Of a DNA stretch of 64,000 nt, positions 1 to 11,005 are shown piece after piece. Made by a program: the position numbers and the translations under genes. The notes beneath the pieces were generated by a model, which was given only the letters and a program-made list of their open reading frames with translations, was not told the DNA's origin and made no database searches. The DNA comes from Adenophora triphylla var. japonica (lineage: Eukaryota > Streptophyta > Magnoliopsida > Asterales > Campanulaceae). The DNA is taken from assembly GCA_022495995.1 (NCBI GenBank), contig JAFEMH010001248.1:62001-126000 (forward strand), in the 5' to 3' direction. The stretch's first letter is position 1. Every line of letters begins with the position of its first letter.

Positions 1-2341
1 AAAGTATGTGGGCCAGGTTGAAGGGAAGAACCGGTCTTTAGGTGGTTCAAAAAACCTTAAGGGGTGGGGGTCAAATGGTATAAGAGCTGGGGGTTTAAGC
101 AAAGGGATGGGTGGTTTTTCAAAGGGTTTTTGTCCATCCAAGAGAGAGAGAGAATTCAGAGGTAGCGTCTGAAATAAATCAATCAACAATTTTGGTGTCT
201 GAGAGAGAAAATGGGATTGGGATTTTGGGATAGAGAAAAAGAAAAGAAAATATTTTGTCTTGACGTGATCGATTTAATGGGGGGTATTTTTTTTCTGTGT
301 GAATTTTGAATTTCTTTGAATAGTCGGACATCAATTTACCGATCTTACATTCTGTCTCTGATAATTCTTGGCTGAAGACGTTTAAATCTGATAATTTGGG
401 GGAAAAGTTGCGTTTTATGGAGGTGAGATAGTTAAATTTCTTTAATGAATTTCGTTTGGGTTTTGATGAAAATGATTTTTGATTCTGATGGTTAGATGTT
501 GTAGAATTATGCGGTGTTGTTTGATTTCTTTGTGACGCAGACGGCCATTATCTTTTTTTTTTTTCCTGTTGGATAATTTTGTCTTCATCTGGAAATTTCT
601 TTACCAATCTGAATTTCGGTTCTCATGGATGCGATCTGATGGAATTTATTGTTCAAGAATAGGGATTCTACTTTAATAAATCCTGATATTTTGAAGATCT
701 ACGATCATATTATTATTGAAATTTTTTAATTTTTTTTTCGGGTTTGATCTGTTCTTGGGTTTAGGAAATACTTTTTGTATTTTTTTCTTAAAAAAATGCA
801 ATAGGTAGAATTATTATCAGGGTTTTGTGAGGATTTTCAATTTCTCTATTTGCTTTTTCTTGTTTCTTTGCCTTCACCCCATCCAACTGCAACCTCCCCT
901 TTTTTCTTTAAGAATTATTATAATTATAATCATTATTTTTTAATATTTTTTTTCGTTATGTAATTTCAATCCATGTAGATTTGATTTCTTAATATGTTAA
1001 TTTTGTATAGTAGATTTTGCCAGCACAGTTGTCCTGATAAATCTTGCATTGGTATTTGAGATTTGAGAGGTTTATGAATCTTTGATGGGGATAAGTTTTC
1101 TGTAATTTGAATGCAAATGTTTTTTTTTAGAATGCATATTAATGCAATTGTTGTCATTTGTTATATAATGAACATTAACCATGTTGAGATCAGTTCTACA
1201 CCCGATCTATTAAAGTGTTTGTAGGGGGTTCTATTATTTTGATGCTAGTTTCCAAATTTGATTTGCCATTTCTCCCTTTGTCGTTAGCGGTTCTACAAAC
1301 TGGTTGCTATTTTACAATTGGTCTATATGGTGATTTTGGATTGAATGATTTTTAGAAGCTCTTAGGCTTGTTTTCTTTCAAATGTTACATTGGCTACATC
1401 CAGAAAGCTTTAAAATTTCGATTATGAAGTAGCTACTGGCCAAGATGTTTGACAAATCAGCACCATTATCATATCTGTTCTTTTGTTTCTGATATGTTCA
1501 TCGTAAGTCATAGTTATTAAAAGCGCGCCTAGGCTCGCGCCTAGGCCCAGGGCGCAGCTTTAGAGCCTGGGGTGCGCCTAGGCTTCGGGCACAACAATTG
1601 ACTGACAATTACATCTAATTAAACCTAATACGCGACTAATACACTTTCTCTCCTACGGCTCTCTCACATACACGCACACGCAACATAAGTCCATAACTCT
1701 ATATAAGAGTAACGATTAGCCTGATCACTCTGGCGACCTCCGGCAAGTATTATTAGCTTTGACAGGTTCGTCACTCGGGCGCGCGCCCGCCTTGCGCCTT
1801 GCGACTAGGCTCCAGGCACACCTTCTGCGCCTTGGTGCGCCTTGAGCCTTTAATAACTATGTCGTAAGTTTAATGTTCAAGTATAAATATATACTGTATG
1901 TTTTTTGATAGGTACAAGGCAGGGATTGTGGATTAGAAGCTGATACAGTGAATCTAAAAAGTTTTTCTTGACAAACCTTCCTCATCATGGACCAGTAGTT
2001 TACTTCATTTTGCGAGATGGTATTAACTATAATTGATCGAAGGAGCTGAATAATCACAGTTGCAAAGAATTATTGTGTCATTGCAAGTGTTAGGGGATTG
2101 GGGTTCTAATTCTCTATTTCTCAGCTTAACCACCCATTATTTCAACGTATGATTATAAAACCATTTCTAGTTGGAGTAGAATTTGGTTGTCCCATTGTTA
2201 CTCTCTCATTTGCTTTCACTTAAAAGGTTCAGCTTCTGTGGTTGGCAGGTGCAAACTGGTATCTTCTTATAGGTGTCTAAAAACCTCAACAAAAGATGGT
2301 GTTTACCATTTGTTAATATTTCTTGATATGATCACTGAGAT
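1..2341 (+). promoter_or_regulatory. Upstream region and probable 5' leader of the telomere-binding protein gene
   Basis: No coding sequence is recognisable here. The sequence is T-rich, as is usual for plant 5' leader introns, with a short GA run near 144-153 and several poly-T runs. A fragment near 2247-2270 looks like leader exon or intron sequence just before the start codon at 2342. The region is interrupted by a MITE at 1509-1861. The transcription start cannot be placed from sequence alone. Confidence 0.5.
1509..1861. mobile_element. hAT-type MITE, GC-rich, in the leader of the telomere-binding protein gene
   Basis: The element begins CATAGTTATTAAAAG and ends CTTTAATAACTATG, which are inverted repeats of each other apart from one A. 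It is flanked on both sides by the 8-bp direct repeat TCGTAAGT (1501-1508 and 1862-1869). An 8-bp target duplication is the hallmark of hAT transposons. The interior has no coding capacity and is rich in GCGCCTAGGC/GCGCCTTG motifs, so it is GC-rich in an otherwise AT-rich leader. Confidence 0.85.
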
Positions 2342-5300
2342 ATGGTGTTACAGAAGCGGTTAGACTATGGATTTATTGGCTATCAGGTGCCTCCGACACC
2401 ACGAGCTGCCAGATCTGCCAGGGTATATATCATTCTTTTAACTATTCGTTATCTTTTCTTTATACTCTTCTTTTTGCTTTTGTTAACGAAAGTGATGACC
2501 TATTCTGTTTCAGAAGAGGGTATCATCTTTGAAGAAAGTCGAGGAAAATAATCAGATGTGTGCATTTGACTTGTTGGCTACTGTAGCTGGCAAGTTATTG
2601 CTCGAGGGAGAAACTTCTCCTCCCAGTTCTTCGGATGCATCTCGTGAAGAAGGTGAGATTCCTAGAGACTCTGCCAAGGAAGATCCCATGGATATAAATC
2701 TGTGTGATCAAGGAAGCTGCAATCGGAGCTTCTTTGTGTCCGAGCTCCTTTCCCAAGCTCCTGTGAAGGAATCTTTGCATGCACGAAATGATGTTTGCTC
2801 AGGACTTGCATCTGGTATAACAATTTCTGATTTCTCAGAAAAAGTTGTTCCCACTTCGAAGGTGGTTACTGGTGAAAGTAACAAAGTCCTTTTTGGTTGT
2901 AAATTAGATGATGCAAATATTAAACTGATAAAAACAGAGCCACCAACTAATGCCAGAGCAGATATGCTCAGCTTAGAGGATCAAAATAGTGTTAAGTTGC
3001 CTTTTAGTAAGGACCAAAATACCCGTGGTTCTTTTCATGTGTCTCAGGATAATGTACAGTTAGTTATTAGAGATGATGACGAAAAGTCTTCTGGGTGCAC
3101 TCAACCTCGCACCCTTAATAGGGCCTTCAGGTCACAACCTCGTATGGCGGACCGGAGAATTAGGAGGTTATTGGCATCCAAATATTGGAAAGTGGCTCCA
3201 AAATTGAACGATGAAATGCATTTTAGCAACGGTGAGTAATTGTTTTTTGTTTAATCATAGTTTTACAACATTGAAGCATCTGCAGGGTTTAATTGACTGA
3301 ATTGGAATATGTTATTTCAGAAGTAGAAATGAAACCTGTTTACCGAAATAGGAAAAATTGCTTCAAGCGCCAAAGGTCTCTGAGGGATTATCCCTTCAAA
3401 AAGAGGAGACTTTATGAGCTAAGCTCGGTTTCGAACTCTGATGGAGGGATTAGTAGCGATGGCAGACCTAGTTTACCTGGGAAAGGATTTAATGAAGATG
3501 GTTCTGGTTCTGGTTCAGGTGTAAAACCGCCAGGAGGTTTGTTTCTTCCGTCCCGCCTCTCATAAAGAAAAAAGAAAAGAAAAGTTTCCATGTCGTTTTT
3601 TGTCTTCAGTTCAAAGAAATAAATCACCATCTCCAGTTTCTCACGTGAAGTTGGTTACTTGTTTTCAGCTACTGGGGCAACATCTTATGCTACAGGCCAT
3701 CAAGGATCCTTTCGAGCTAGGGATTCCCATGGTATGAGAGGATTTAATTGAGTTATTCATATGTATTCTTTTGGCTTGAACCCTCTGTGTGATTGGTTCT
3801 TATACAAAGATGTTTTCCTTTACTCAGTGAAACTTAAGATCAAGTCCTTTAGGGTACCTGAGCTTTTAATTGAGATTCCAGAAACAGCAACTGTTGGTTA
3901 CCTGAAGGTACATTATTTATCAACCTGGATAGTTATTTGATAATGTTTCATCGATCATGTACATATATGTATAAGTAGATCTTTAATCATCCCTCCTGAT
4001 AATTGTTTTCAAAAAGTTGCAGAGAACTATTGTTATGAGTGTGAAAAGTGGGTCCATTAATAAAACATTTCCAGTTTGGGGTTGTCCTATTTCGAGTGGG
4101 ACACCCAAAATGGCAAAATGTCCTAATTCGAGTGGGACGGAGGGAGTATGTATACGTAGATATATAATCATCCGTTCTGATAATTGTTACAAAACGTTGC
4201 AGAGAACTGTTATGGAAGCTGTCACTGCAATACTTCAGGGTGAACTACGTGTTGGGGTACTTCTCCAGGGAAAAAAGATCAGAGATGATAACAAAACCCT
4301 TCTCCAGACTGGTATATCTCACGATAACAAGCTAGATGCTCTGGGTTTCACCCTCGAGCCTAACCCTCTACAGTCACCCGCATCTCTATATCCTGAAGAC
4401 CAATCCTTTATACAACCTTGTGCTACACCTCAGCCTCTAACAAGGTAACCAAATGTTCCTAGGACCGTATTATCTGCCATTTCAATATTTACTCCACATT
4501 TGTTTTTAGTTTTGCCTTGTGATTAAGATTATGCATTAAAAATATTCTTGTGGTCCCTCTGTTTATATAGATAAATGCTCTTATATCAGGTATTCCCCTG
4601 CTCCCGTGAATCAAGTTGTTCAACAGGGGATTTCTGATGCCTCCGTTCCAGATCCTCCAGTGACAAATTTTGGAAACTTAATTGAAAGTGATCATGACTC
4701 GGCACCTTCCCCTCAAGACATTTCCATAGATAAATGTGTGTCGGGCTCAAGGGCATTGATTCCCGTCCCATCTATGAACGCGGAGGCACTTTCAGTGGTG
4801 CCCATGCGGAAATCTAAGCGAGCAGAGGTTGCCCACCGTCGAATTCGTAGACCTTTCTCCGTTTCTGAAGTAGAAGCATTGGTTCAGGCTGTTGAGAAGC
4901 TTGGAACAGGAAGGTATGCTAAGTAAAAGCTTAGTAAGTTAGTAGCCAGTTCTTTACCCCTTCATTATAAGAAATCTGAATCTGAGGATTGTTTGATCCT
5001 GCAGATGGCGTGACGTGAAACTGCGAGCTTTTGAGCATGCAAAGCACCGCACTTATGTTGATTTGAAAGTAAGAAACTTTTTTTCTTAATTCTTCCATCA
5101 TATATATCTTTCTTTAACTGGGCGATATAACTCTGTCCCTTAATGAATGTCCATTTCCATGAAATTTTTATCCCAAAATGAATGTCATTTTTTGGAAAAA
5201 ATGTTTTCTCTAATTTTTTTTTACCAAAATGTTTTATTTAGCCACTTCATATTTGCAAAACTAAATGATTGGAAGGTGGAAAACACGATTTGTATGCATG

Positions 5301-5921
5301 TTTGCCATTTAATTGTATAAAAAGTACACAATTCAGAATGTCCCTTGAATGAAATTTGGACATTCATTTAGGGACGGAAGGAGTACCATGTTGCCAACAT
5401 TTTTTTTTTGGCATTATCCTCTCATGGTTTTCAGCAAAAGAGATTCACTTCATAGGTTAGGTTTATTGGGGATCTTACTTTAGATGGTTACTTGTCGTAC
5501 CAGCAAATGATTAGATGGTCCTTTATCTCTAAACCAACCCCCCCCCCCCCCCCTATCAAAAGTATTTTGATTTTTCATTATACATCCTAGTACACTAGTT
5601 TATTGCTTAAAGAAATATTCCAACCAGTTAAATGGGCTGGAAAGCCAAAAGTGGCTACATTAGTTGTTACTTATCCTCAATCTTAGCAATAGAGATTATT
5701 TTATAGGATAATCACGTGACAATAGGGTTCTTTCCGGTTGTTGGGTTGTACAGGACAAGTGGAAAACACTGGTCCACACTGCAAGAATATCCCCACAGCA
5801 GAGGAGAGGTGAGCCGGTGCCTCAGGAGCTCCTAGACCGTGTACTGTCCGCCCACGCTTACTGGTCCCACCACCAAGTGAAACAACAATACAAACCACAA
5901 CCGGAGACTTGCCTCCTCTGA
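2342..5921 (+). CDS. Telomere repeat-binding protein (TRP/TRF-like, plant type), nine coding exons
   Basis: The predicted nuclear protein of 651 residues belongs to the plant family that binds double-stranded TTTAGGG telomere repeats. Exons: 2342-2422, 2514-3231, 3321-3536, 3669-3731, 3828-3907, 4203-4444, 4590-4913, 5005-5068, 5754-5921. All introns are GT-AG and the reading frame stays open to TGA at 5919. The N-terminus MVLQKRLDYGF with PRAARSAR is the family signature. Residues about 360-440 form a ubiquitin-like domain (KIKSFRVPEL, then GVLLQGKKIRDDNKTL). Residues about 550-610 are the telobox Myb domain (RRPFSVSEVEALVQAVEKLG, RWRDVKLRAF, TYVDLKDKWKTLVH), followed by the C-terminal extension ISPQQRRGEPVPQELLDRVL. 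Length fits family members of roughly 550-700 residues. Introns 5 and 8 carry MITE material. I see no disabling change. The exact paralogue cannot be assigned. Confidence 0.93.
3959..4202 (+). repeat. Duplicated splice-acceptor segment flanking a Stowaway fragment in intron 5
   Basis: About 75 bp around the exon-6 acceptor is present twice: 3959-4038 and 4147-4215 (both contain AATCATCC, TGATAATTGTT and GTTGCAGAGAACT). Between them, about 4036-4146, is a Stowaway fragment ending GGGACGGAGGGAG. The true exon 6 most likely starts at 4203. The first acceptor (exon from 4023) is also in frame, exactly 180 nt upstream, with no stop between. Confidence 0.8.
5130..5383. mobile_element. Stowaway-like MITE in intron 8 of the telomere-binding protein gene
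   Basis: The left end has CTCTGTCCCTTAATGAATGTCC and the right end GGACATTCATTTAGGGACGGAAGGAG; these are imperfect terminal inverted repeats. TA dinucleotides flank both ends (5128-5129 and 5384-5385). No coding capacity. It sits wholly inside the last intron, so it need not affect the protein. Confidence 0.8.
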
Positions 5922-6473
5922 AAAATCCGCCGACATTACATGTTAACCTGGCTTCACATGGTGAAGAACAAAGCATGTACAGATTATAAAGTAGAAGTAA
6001 GTAGACGGGTTTTCTTTCTTATGATGGTTATTTTTGTCATTATTATTATTTACTACTAAATGTAAAAAGTAACAGGGGGGAGGGAGAAGGAATAGGGAAA
6101 GTTTAGGGGGGGGTGTAGTTATGGTTGCCTGCAACTTGTAAATGGGGTTGTTGACAAAGAAAAACAAGTTTCTTTGCTGACGATTTTTTTTTTCTTTTTT
6201 CTTTTTTGATGCCAAATGTAATTGGCATTTTGATTGGTCATTTACTGTAATAGGGGTCAAATGATTTTGTAAGTTGAGGGGGTGGTTTTGGAAAATTGTA
6301 GAAGTTGAGTTTGTTGTAATGGTTCTTGATTGTAATCTCTCTTTTGAGCTTGAGATTTCACATTTATTTTGGAATAGGTAGGAGTATAATCTTTACAATT
6401 TTGTATAAAATGTGTGGCTACTGTAAAACGGGGCAAGTTTTAAATACAATAGAAGAATTTTATTCATCGTTTA
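5922..6473 (+). other. 3' untranslated region of the telomere-binding protein gene
   Basis: The stretch between the stop codon and the copia LTR has no recognisable gene. It contains T-rich tracts and possible polyadenylation signals (for example TATAAAATG near 6403). The copia element begins only about 550 bp after the stop codon and may cut into the original 3' end. Confidence 0.45.
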
Positions 6474-7000
6474 TGTTGTGAATTTCCCATGGGCCGTCAG
6501 ACCAAGCATGCTAAATCAACACACCCACAAAGACAAATAGCAGTTAATCACACACACAAGAACACAAGAGTTGTTTACCCGGTTCATTCAACACATGAAC
6601 TACGTCCGGGGGCAATTGCCAAACCAATATGTATTAGACACCTTCTAATATGTTGCTACAATCAACTACTATATGTTCTAGGCCGAAATTATGCTTATAT
6701 AGTTATACAAGGAAGCCCTAACTCAGTTTAAGAAGAGATCTCATCGAATTAGGAAACAAAATAAAACAGCTGCAGAAAATACGGCTTCAGCGCGGCCGCC
6801 CTTAAACCTGCGCGATCGCCCTCAATAAATTTCGCCAAGCCATGAAGTTTCGGCCCATGTGCGCGGTCGCGCACCTCCACCAGCGCGGTCGCGCAGATCA
6901 CCAGAAAGACTTGCTCCGTTTTGAACTCCTTTTCAATCTCACCGACTCCTCCGACTTAGGCCCCTTTTCTTCCTTGTAGTTTAGGACTCCAATCCCAACA
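6474..7000 (-). repeat. 3' LTR of copia-1
   Basis: Bounded by TGTTG and CAACA. It shares the ACACAAGAACACAAGAGTTG block with the other LTR at about 8700-8830. It contains a cluster of short GC-rich palindrome-like motifs at 6788-6896, such as GTGCGCGGTCGCGCAC at 6859-6874. Confidence 0.75.
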
Positions 7001-7221
7001 ATTTCCCACCGGAGACTAAACTAACAAACATAGAATACCCATCAACTCCCACCACGGAGTAAAGACCTTCGAACACATTTCCCCCTCCATATTGGCTTGA
7101 CACTACCTCTCCTCTCCTCAAGTACTAAGGCGAGTTGAAACCAAGCGACGTTTCAGCCTCTCCGTGTTAGATTGTTCTTGCCTCCCCAAATCAGCTTCTA
7201 CCTTGATTTCTCCCCGCAAGT

Positions 7222-8539
7222 CTAACTTCGCCTTCTCCCTCCAGACCCACCTTCCTCGCAATGCTTCCCCTTGAAACTTGGACACACCTTGTTTCTTGCA
7301 TCGTCCGCTGTCCGAATCCGCTCTCTGCTAGGGCCCTCGACATCCACACCAGCGTCGATCAACTTCTGTCCTCCCAACATACCGTTTCTTGATGTCTCCC
7401 TTTTCACACCAACAGGCCGGTTCTTAAGCCTCTTGCTCCCACCGGAACGAATGTCGACATTGTAGGTAGAGTACAACATCTTCCCCTTAACCCCACGAGC
7501 CAACACCTTAACCCCTTTTGTGACCTTCCAAGACCCACCAATAAAAGAAACACCATACCCTTCACTGTCAAGTTGTCTCACAGAAATCACTCTTCTCCTC
7601 AAATCCGCTGTACGCATCACGCCGTAGTTGTAAAAGATCCCTGCTAGGTGTCTTCATCATCACATTCCCTTACCTTCGACCTTCAACGGCCGACCGTCAC
7701 CAAGATAGACAATCCCAAAGTCTCCAAGCCAGACGCTTCATTGATTCCCGCATTCCCACCAGTACGACAAGAAGCTCCCGAATCCAACACCCAATCTTCA
7801 CCCGATCGCTTCCTCTCCTAGGATTAATACATCTCCACCATCATCCACCACGCGCGCACCACCATCTTTACCCTGACAAACATAACCGATATGACCTAAT
7901 TCGCCACAATTGTAGCACTTGGACCTTTTCCCCTTTTTCGGTCCTCCCCTTTTTCTCCTCCACCAAGTACACCTCCATCTACGGAAGATTCTCCCATTTT
8001 TCTTTCCTTCGCAACTCCTCTCAAGGACGAGATCTCTAACCTCCGTATACACCAATGTCAAGCTGACGTACTAATCGTTGTGACAAGAACCTCCCAACTA
8101 TCGTGCAATGATTTCAGTAGAAAACAAGCTAGCACTTCATTCGGAGAAAGTAATATCAACACTTTTCAATTGGTCCACCATACCTTTGAAATCACGATAC
8201 GACTCGCCGCCCGCCCTCCGACATCTTCGCATTCCCAAACCTCTTTATCAAATGCACCTATTGATATTCGACGGCTTCTCATACATGTCTCGACAGCCGT
8301 TTGTAGCAACTCCACCGCTGCCTGCCTCCATAGCGTTTCGCTGGGTAACGTCGCCTGCTAGTGGCACTCCTCACTGCTTCTAACGCCTTCCGATCCAACG
8401 TCTCCCAATCCCCTTGTGACATGCTTTCGGGCTTCTCCTTCAAGGGTCCATGAAGATCCTTACAATAAAGGTTGTTTTCAATCCTTTTCCTCCAAAACGT
8501 GAAATTCACACCGTTGAATTTCTCGATTGAGTTCTTCAT
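7222..8539 (-). pseudogene. Copia-1 gag and pre-integrase remnant
   Basis: Three minus-strand pieces in 5' to 3' order. At 8539-8279 is a gag N-terminus beginning MKNSIEKFNGVNFTFWRKRI, typical of Tnt1-like gag. At 8061-7798 is a CCHC zinc knuckle, CYNCGELGHIGYVC, preceded by a basic stretch. At 7620-7222 is a pre-integrase segment with VISVRQLDSEGYGVSF, a stretch that follows the protease in Tnt1-type polyproteins. The pieces are in different frames, the protease triad is not seen, and nothing of integrase or RT follows. Nonfunctional. Confidence 0.75.
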
Positions 8540-8618
8540 CTGACTGCTTCACCAAAATCCCCAAGAACGCGATTCAAAAAAAAAATCAACTAATGAAACT
8601 TTGAATCCTCCGAACCAA

Positions 8619-8630
8619 AGCTTTCATACC
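8619..8630 (-). other. Primer-binding site of copia-1
   Basis: The minus strand reads TGGTATGAAAGC, 10 of 12 matches to the initiator-Met-tRNA primer site TGGTATCAGAGC. It lies a few bases from the inner edge of the 5' LTR, which fixes the element's orientation. Confidence 0.65.
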
Positions 8631-8826
8631 AGCCGCTTTGTGGAATTTGGTGGTCCCCCGTTGCAATCAAGACAAGAAATCAACACACCCACAAGCACAA
8701 GAAAGAAAGAATCACACACACAAGAACACAAGAGTTGTTTACCCGGTTCATTCAACGCATGAACTACGTCCGGGAGCAATTGCCAAGCCAATATGTGTTA
8801 GACACCTTCTAATATGTTGCTACAGT

Positions 8827-9290
8827 TTAACGGTGAATATTTATGTTTACCAAATGTCGTCCACCTATGGATGAAGCACGACTATGCTTTTTGAAATTTG
8901 GCTTGAAGGCAGACGTTCAATTGGGTCATATGTTACGTTATATGTATTAGTATTCACATATAATTACTCTTCTCTCATATTGAGTTTGTATAGCAACTTT
9001 CTTCATTCATGGTACAAAAGATTTGTTGTCTTCTCGTCCTTTTCATTTTGTCTTCTTTATCTCACATGGAATTCCTAATAAAATTTTTGGAGCTAAACTT
9101 GTTATATGATAGCTAAGTTTGAGGAGTTCCTATGAGCATGTTTGACCTTCCCTTTATTATGAAAAAATGTCAAGTGTGGCTTAAAGTTTTGAATATTATA
9201 TATATTATATATTATATATTATATATATATATAAAAGAAAGAAATTAATTAATTAATTTAATATTAATTAGTCTAAATTCGGTGAAGACT
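8827..9290. other. AT-rich spacer with no recognisable gene
   Basis: Nothing coding is recognisable. The stretch near 9195-9260 is a low-complexity run of ATATTATAT and TTAATTAATTAA units. It separates the truncated copia-1 LTR from the next copia fragment. Confidence 0.5.
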
Positions 9291-9806
9291 AATTTAGGCG
9301 AGAGGGAGTGTATCAGTTTAAACGTTTTGGGGTGTGACTCTTCGAATGGGCATTTGCTAAGAGTGACTGAGGGAGTGTATCAGTTTAAACGTTTCGAGGT
9401 GTCACTCTTTGAATGGGCATATGCTAAGAGTATGACTGTTCGTAGAGGCACACCAGTTCAATCTAGTTGTGTCTTTTCAAGACAACAACACGAACCCAAT
9501 AAATTGGGTTGGCGTCTTTCGAAAATACTTACTGAAACAATTAATTCCTTTTTCTTATCAATTTTGTCATTCGAGTTAAATAGTTAAAACTTCGATTATT
9601 GTTTCATAGTTATTCAAGGGAGTGTACCTTTGAATAAGAGTGCGTATGTTTTGTATACTAGAGGTGAAATTCATTGAGAACCATTACACCATAGTGAGAC
9701 GAATTAAATAGCTTAAAAATAACATCTTTTGATGTGCCTAACCTACTGATTCATTACCCACAATCTGAGTCATATACAACAGTTTTAAGGTATTTAATTC
9801 TTGAAG
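9291..9806 (+). repeat. Copia-2 leader with a 66-bp direct duplication
   Basis: A block beginning GAGGGAGTGTATCAGTTTAA occurs at about 9301 and again at about 9369, each ending GCTAAGAGT. The two copies differ at a few bases. It lies upstream of a copia-like gag start at 9807 and is probably LTR R/U5 or leader sequence. No second LTR is visible. Confidence 0.45.
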
Positions 9807-9968
9807 ATGGAGTCGGTTTTGTTGAAGGGACAACTTCCTGAAGCAGATAAGTTGGAGAGGCTGAATGGCCTGAACTACAAGCGTTGGAGTTTGAAAATGG
9901 AATACCTTCTCACCATTGCAAATGTATTCTATGTGCTATGTGATCTCGTGGAGGAGGAGGTAAGTTAG
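9807..9968 (+). pseudogene. Copia-type gag N-terminal fragment (copia-2)
   Basis: An ATG at 9807 opens a short frame of about 53 residues. It contains LPEADKLERLNGLNYKRWSL and KMEYLLT, matching the N-terminal start of copia gag proteins (the L-N-G-x-N-Y/F-x-x-W pattern). A stop follows at about 9966 and no zinc knuckle, protease or later domains follow. It is a truncated remnant. Confidence 0.6.
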
Positions 9969-10779
9969 TAGTATGGTTTCCCGTACCCACATCAATGTTA
10001 CCCTCAACATTCTCACGTAGTGGTTCACTGGAGGCAGTAGTAGTATGTCCGTCTGAGACCATGTTTGTGATTCGGCGAAGTTTCAAGGTCTAGTGTGATC
10101 GTTTTCCGGCAATGTAACCAAACTGATAACGCATGAAACGATCCATATCAGACTAAGTCCATCAATAGGTTGATCTACAACTACTAAGACATGAAACCAC
10201 GAACAAACGACTAGCCGGGGTGGTCTTTGGCTAATACCATACGACGTGATGATAAGATGTCGAGTTATATGGGGGTATAAACTGTATGAAAATGCCGTAA
10301 TCTCAAAATAGCTAAAAATACATCACCTTTTTACGTTGGATATAGTCTAGTATATATAGGAGCTTCATAGGATAATAAGAAATCACTTAAATCGCGGAGA
10401 TAATGTACGCGTAACAATACTCGTAATTGTAGAAGACGGTTACAAATTGAGTAGTATATAGATGCACGTTTCCATAGGTCAATGTCGTTTAAGTATTCGA
10501 GGTCGACCTGAATTCGTGTGTTAGCTAGGCAGAGATAGTACAACTAGATGATCGTATGTCGGACGAAGCTAGATCGGGATCAAGGATGGTCGGACAATGA
10601 GATAGGTCGATTGATCTTTGTTGGGCCGTCGCAGCTTTAGCAATTAGATTTGTCCGTTCAATAGCTGTGTCTTTGCGATGTTTGAAATATTGAGATTAAT
10701 ATGTTGGGCTTGCTCCGTCACTTTTATTTCGTTCAATTACATATTCATAATTCCAATGAGAAAAATTTAATAAATCATA
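9969..10779. other. Unassigned intergenic sequence
   Basis: I recognise no gene, terminal repeat or known motif on either strand. Short open frames here have no recognisable protein motif. Confidence 0.4.
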
Positions 10780-10869
10780 CTCCCTCTATTATTCCGTAAT
10801 AAATAATAAAAACAATTTAATTTATTTAGTTTTCATTCATTTGGAACGATAACGAAGGAGTATGATACT
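10780..10869. mobile_element. Short Stowaway-like MITE (90 bp)
   Basis: The left end CTCCCTCTATTATTCCG and the right end GGAACGATAACGAAGGAG are inverted repeats. Both ends are flanked by TA (778-779 and 870-871 within the 10 kb block). No coding capacity. Confidence 0.75.
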
Positions 10870-11005
10870 TAAGATTCTCATTCCTGTGGCTATAATTAGC
10901 AGAGTTATCTACGTTGATATATTCTCCTCCCCAAATCTTTAAATAATTTAAATAAAAAGGATAAGAATATGAGAATCAATTGAGATGACCATTATCCCTG
11001 CAACT

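Larger units (their letters stand above)
6474..8826 (-). mobile_element. Internally deleted Ty1/copia retrotransposon (copia-1)
   Basis: Minus-strand element. The 3' LTR is 6474-7000 (TGTTGTG...CCCAACA on the plus strand) and a truncated 5' LTR is about 8637-8826. About 150 bp of the two LTRs align closely (for example GTTGTTTACCCGGTTCATTC in each). Next to the 5' LTR is a primer-binding site, TGGTATGAAAGC on the minus strand (8619-8630), a degenerate match to the initiator-Met site TGGTATCAGAGC. A purine-rich tract GGTGGGAAAT precedes the 3' LTR. The internal part is only about 1.6 kb and keeps gag and a pre-integrase piece; integrase, RT and RNase H are absent. It cannot be autonomous. Confidence 0.8.

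Noticed and set aside
9655..9675. Short resemblance to an 18S rRNA segment (AGAGGTGAAATTC)
   Set aside because: Only about 13 bases match; flanking sequence is unlike rRNA.
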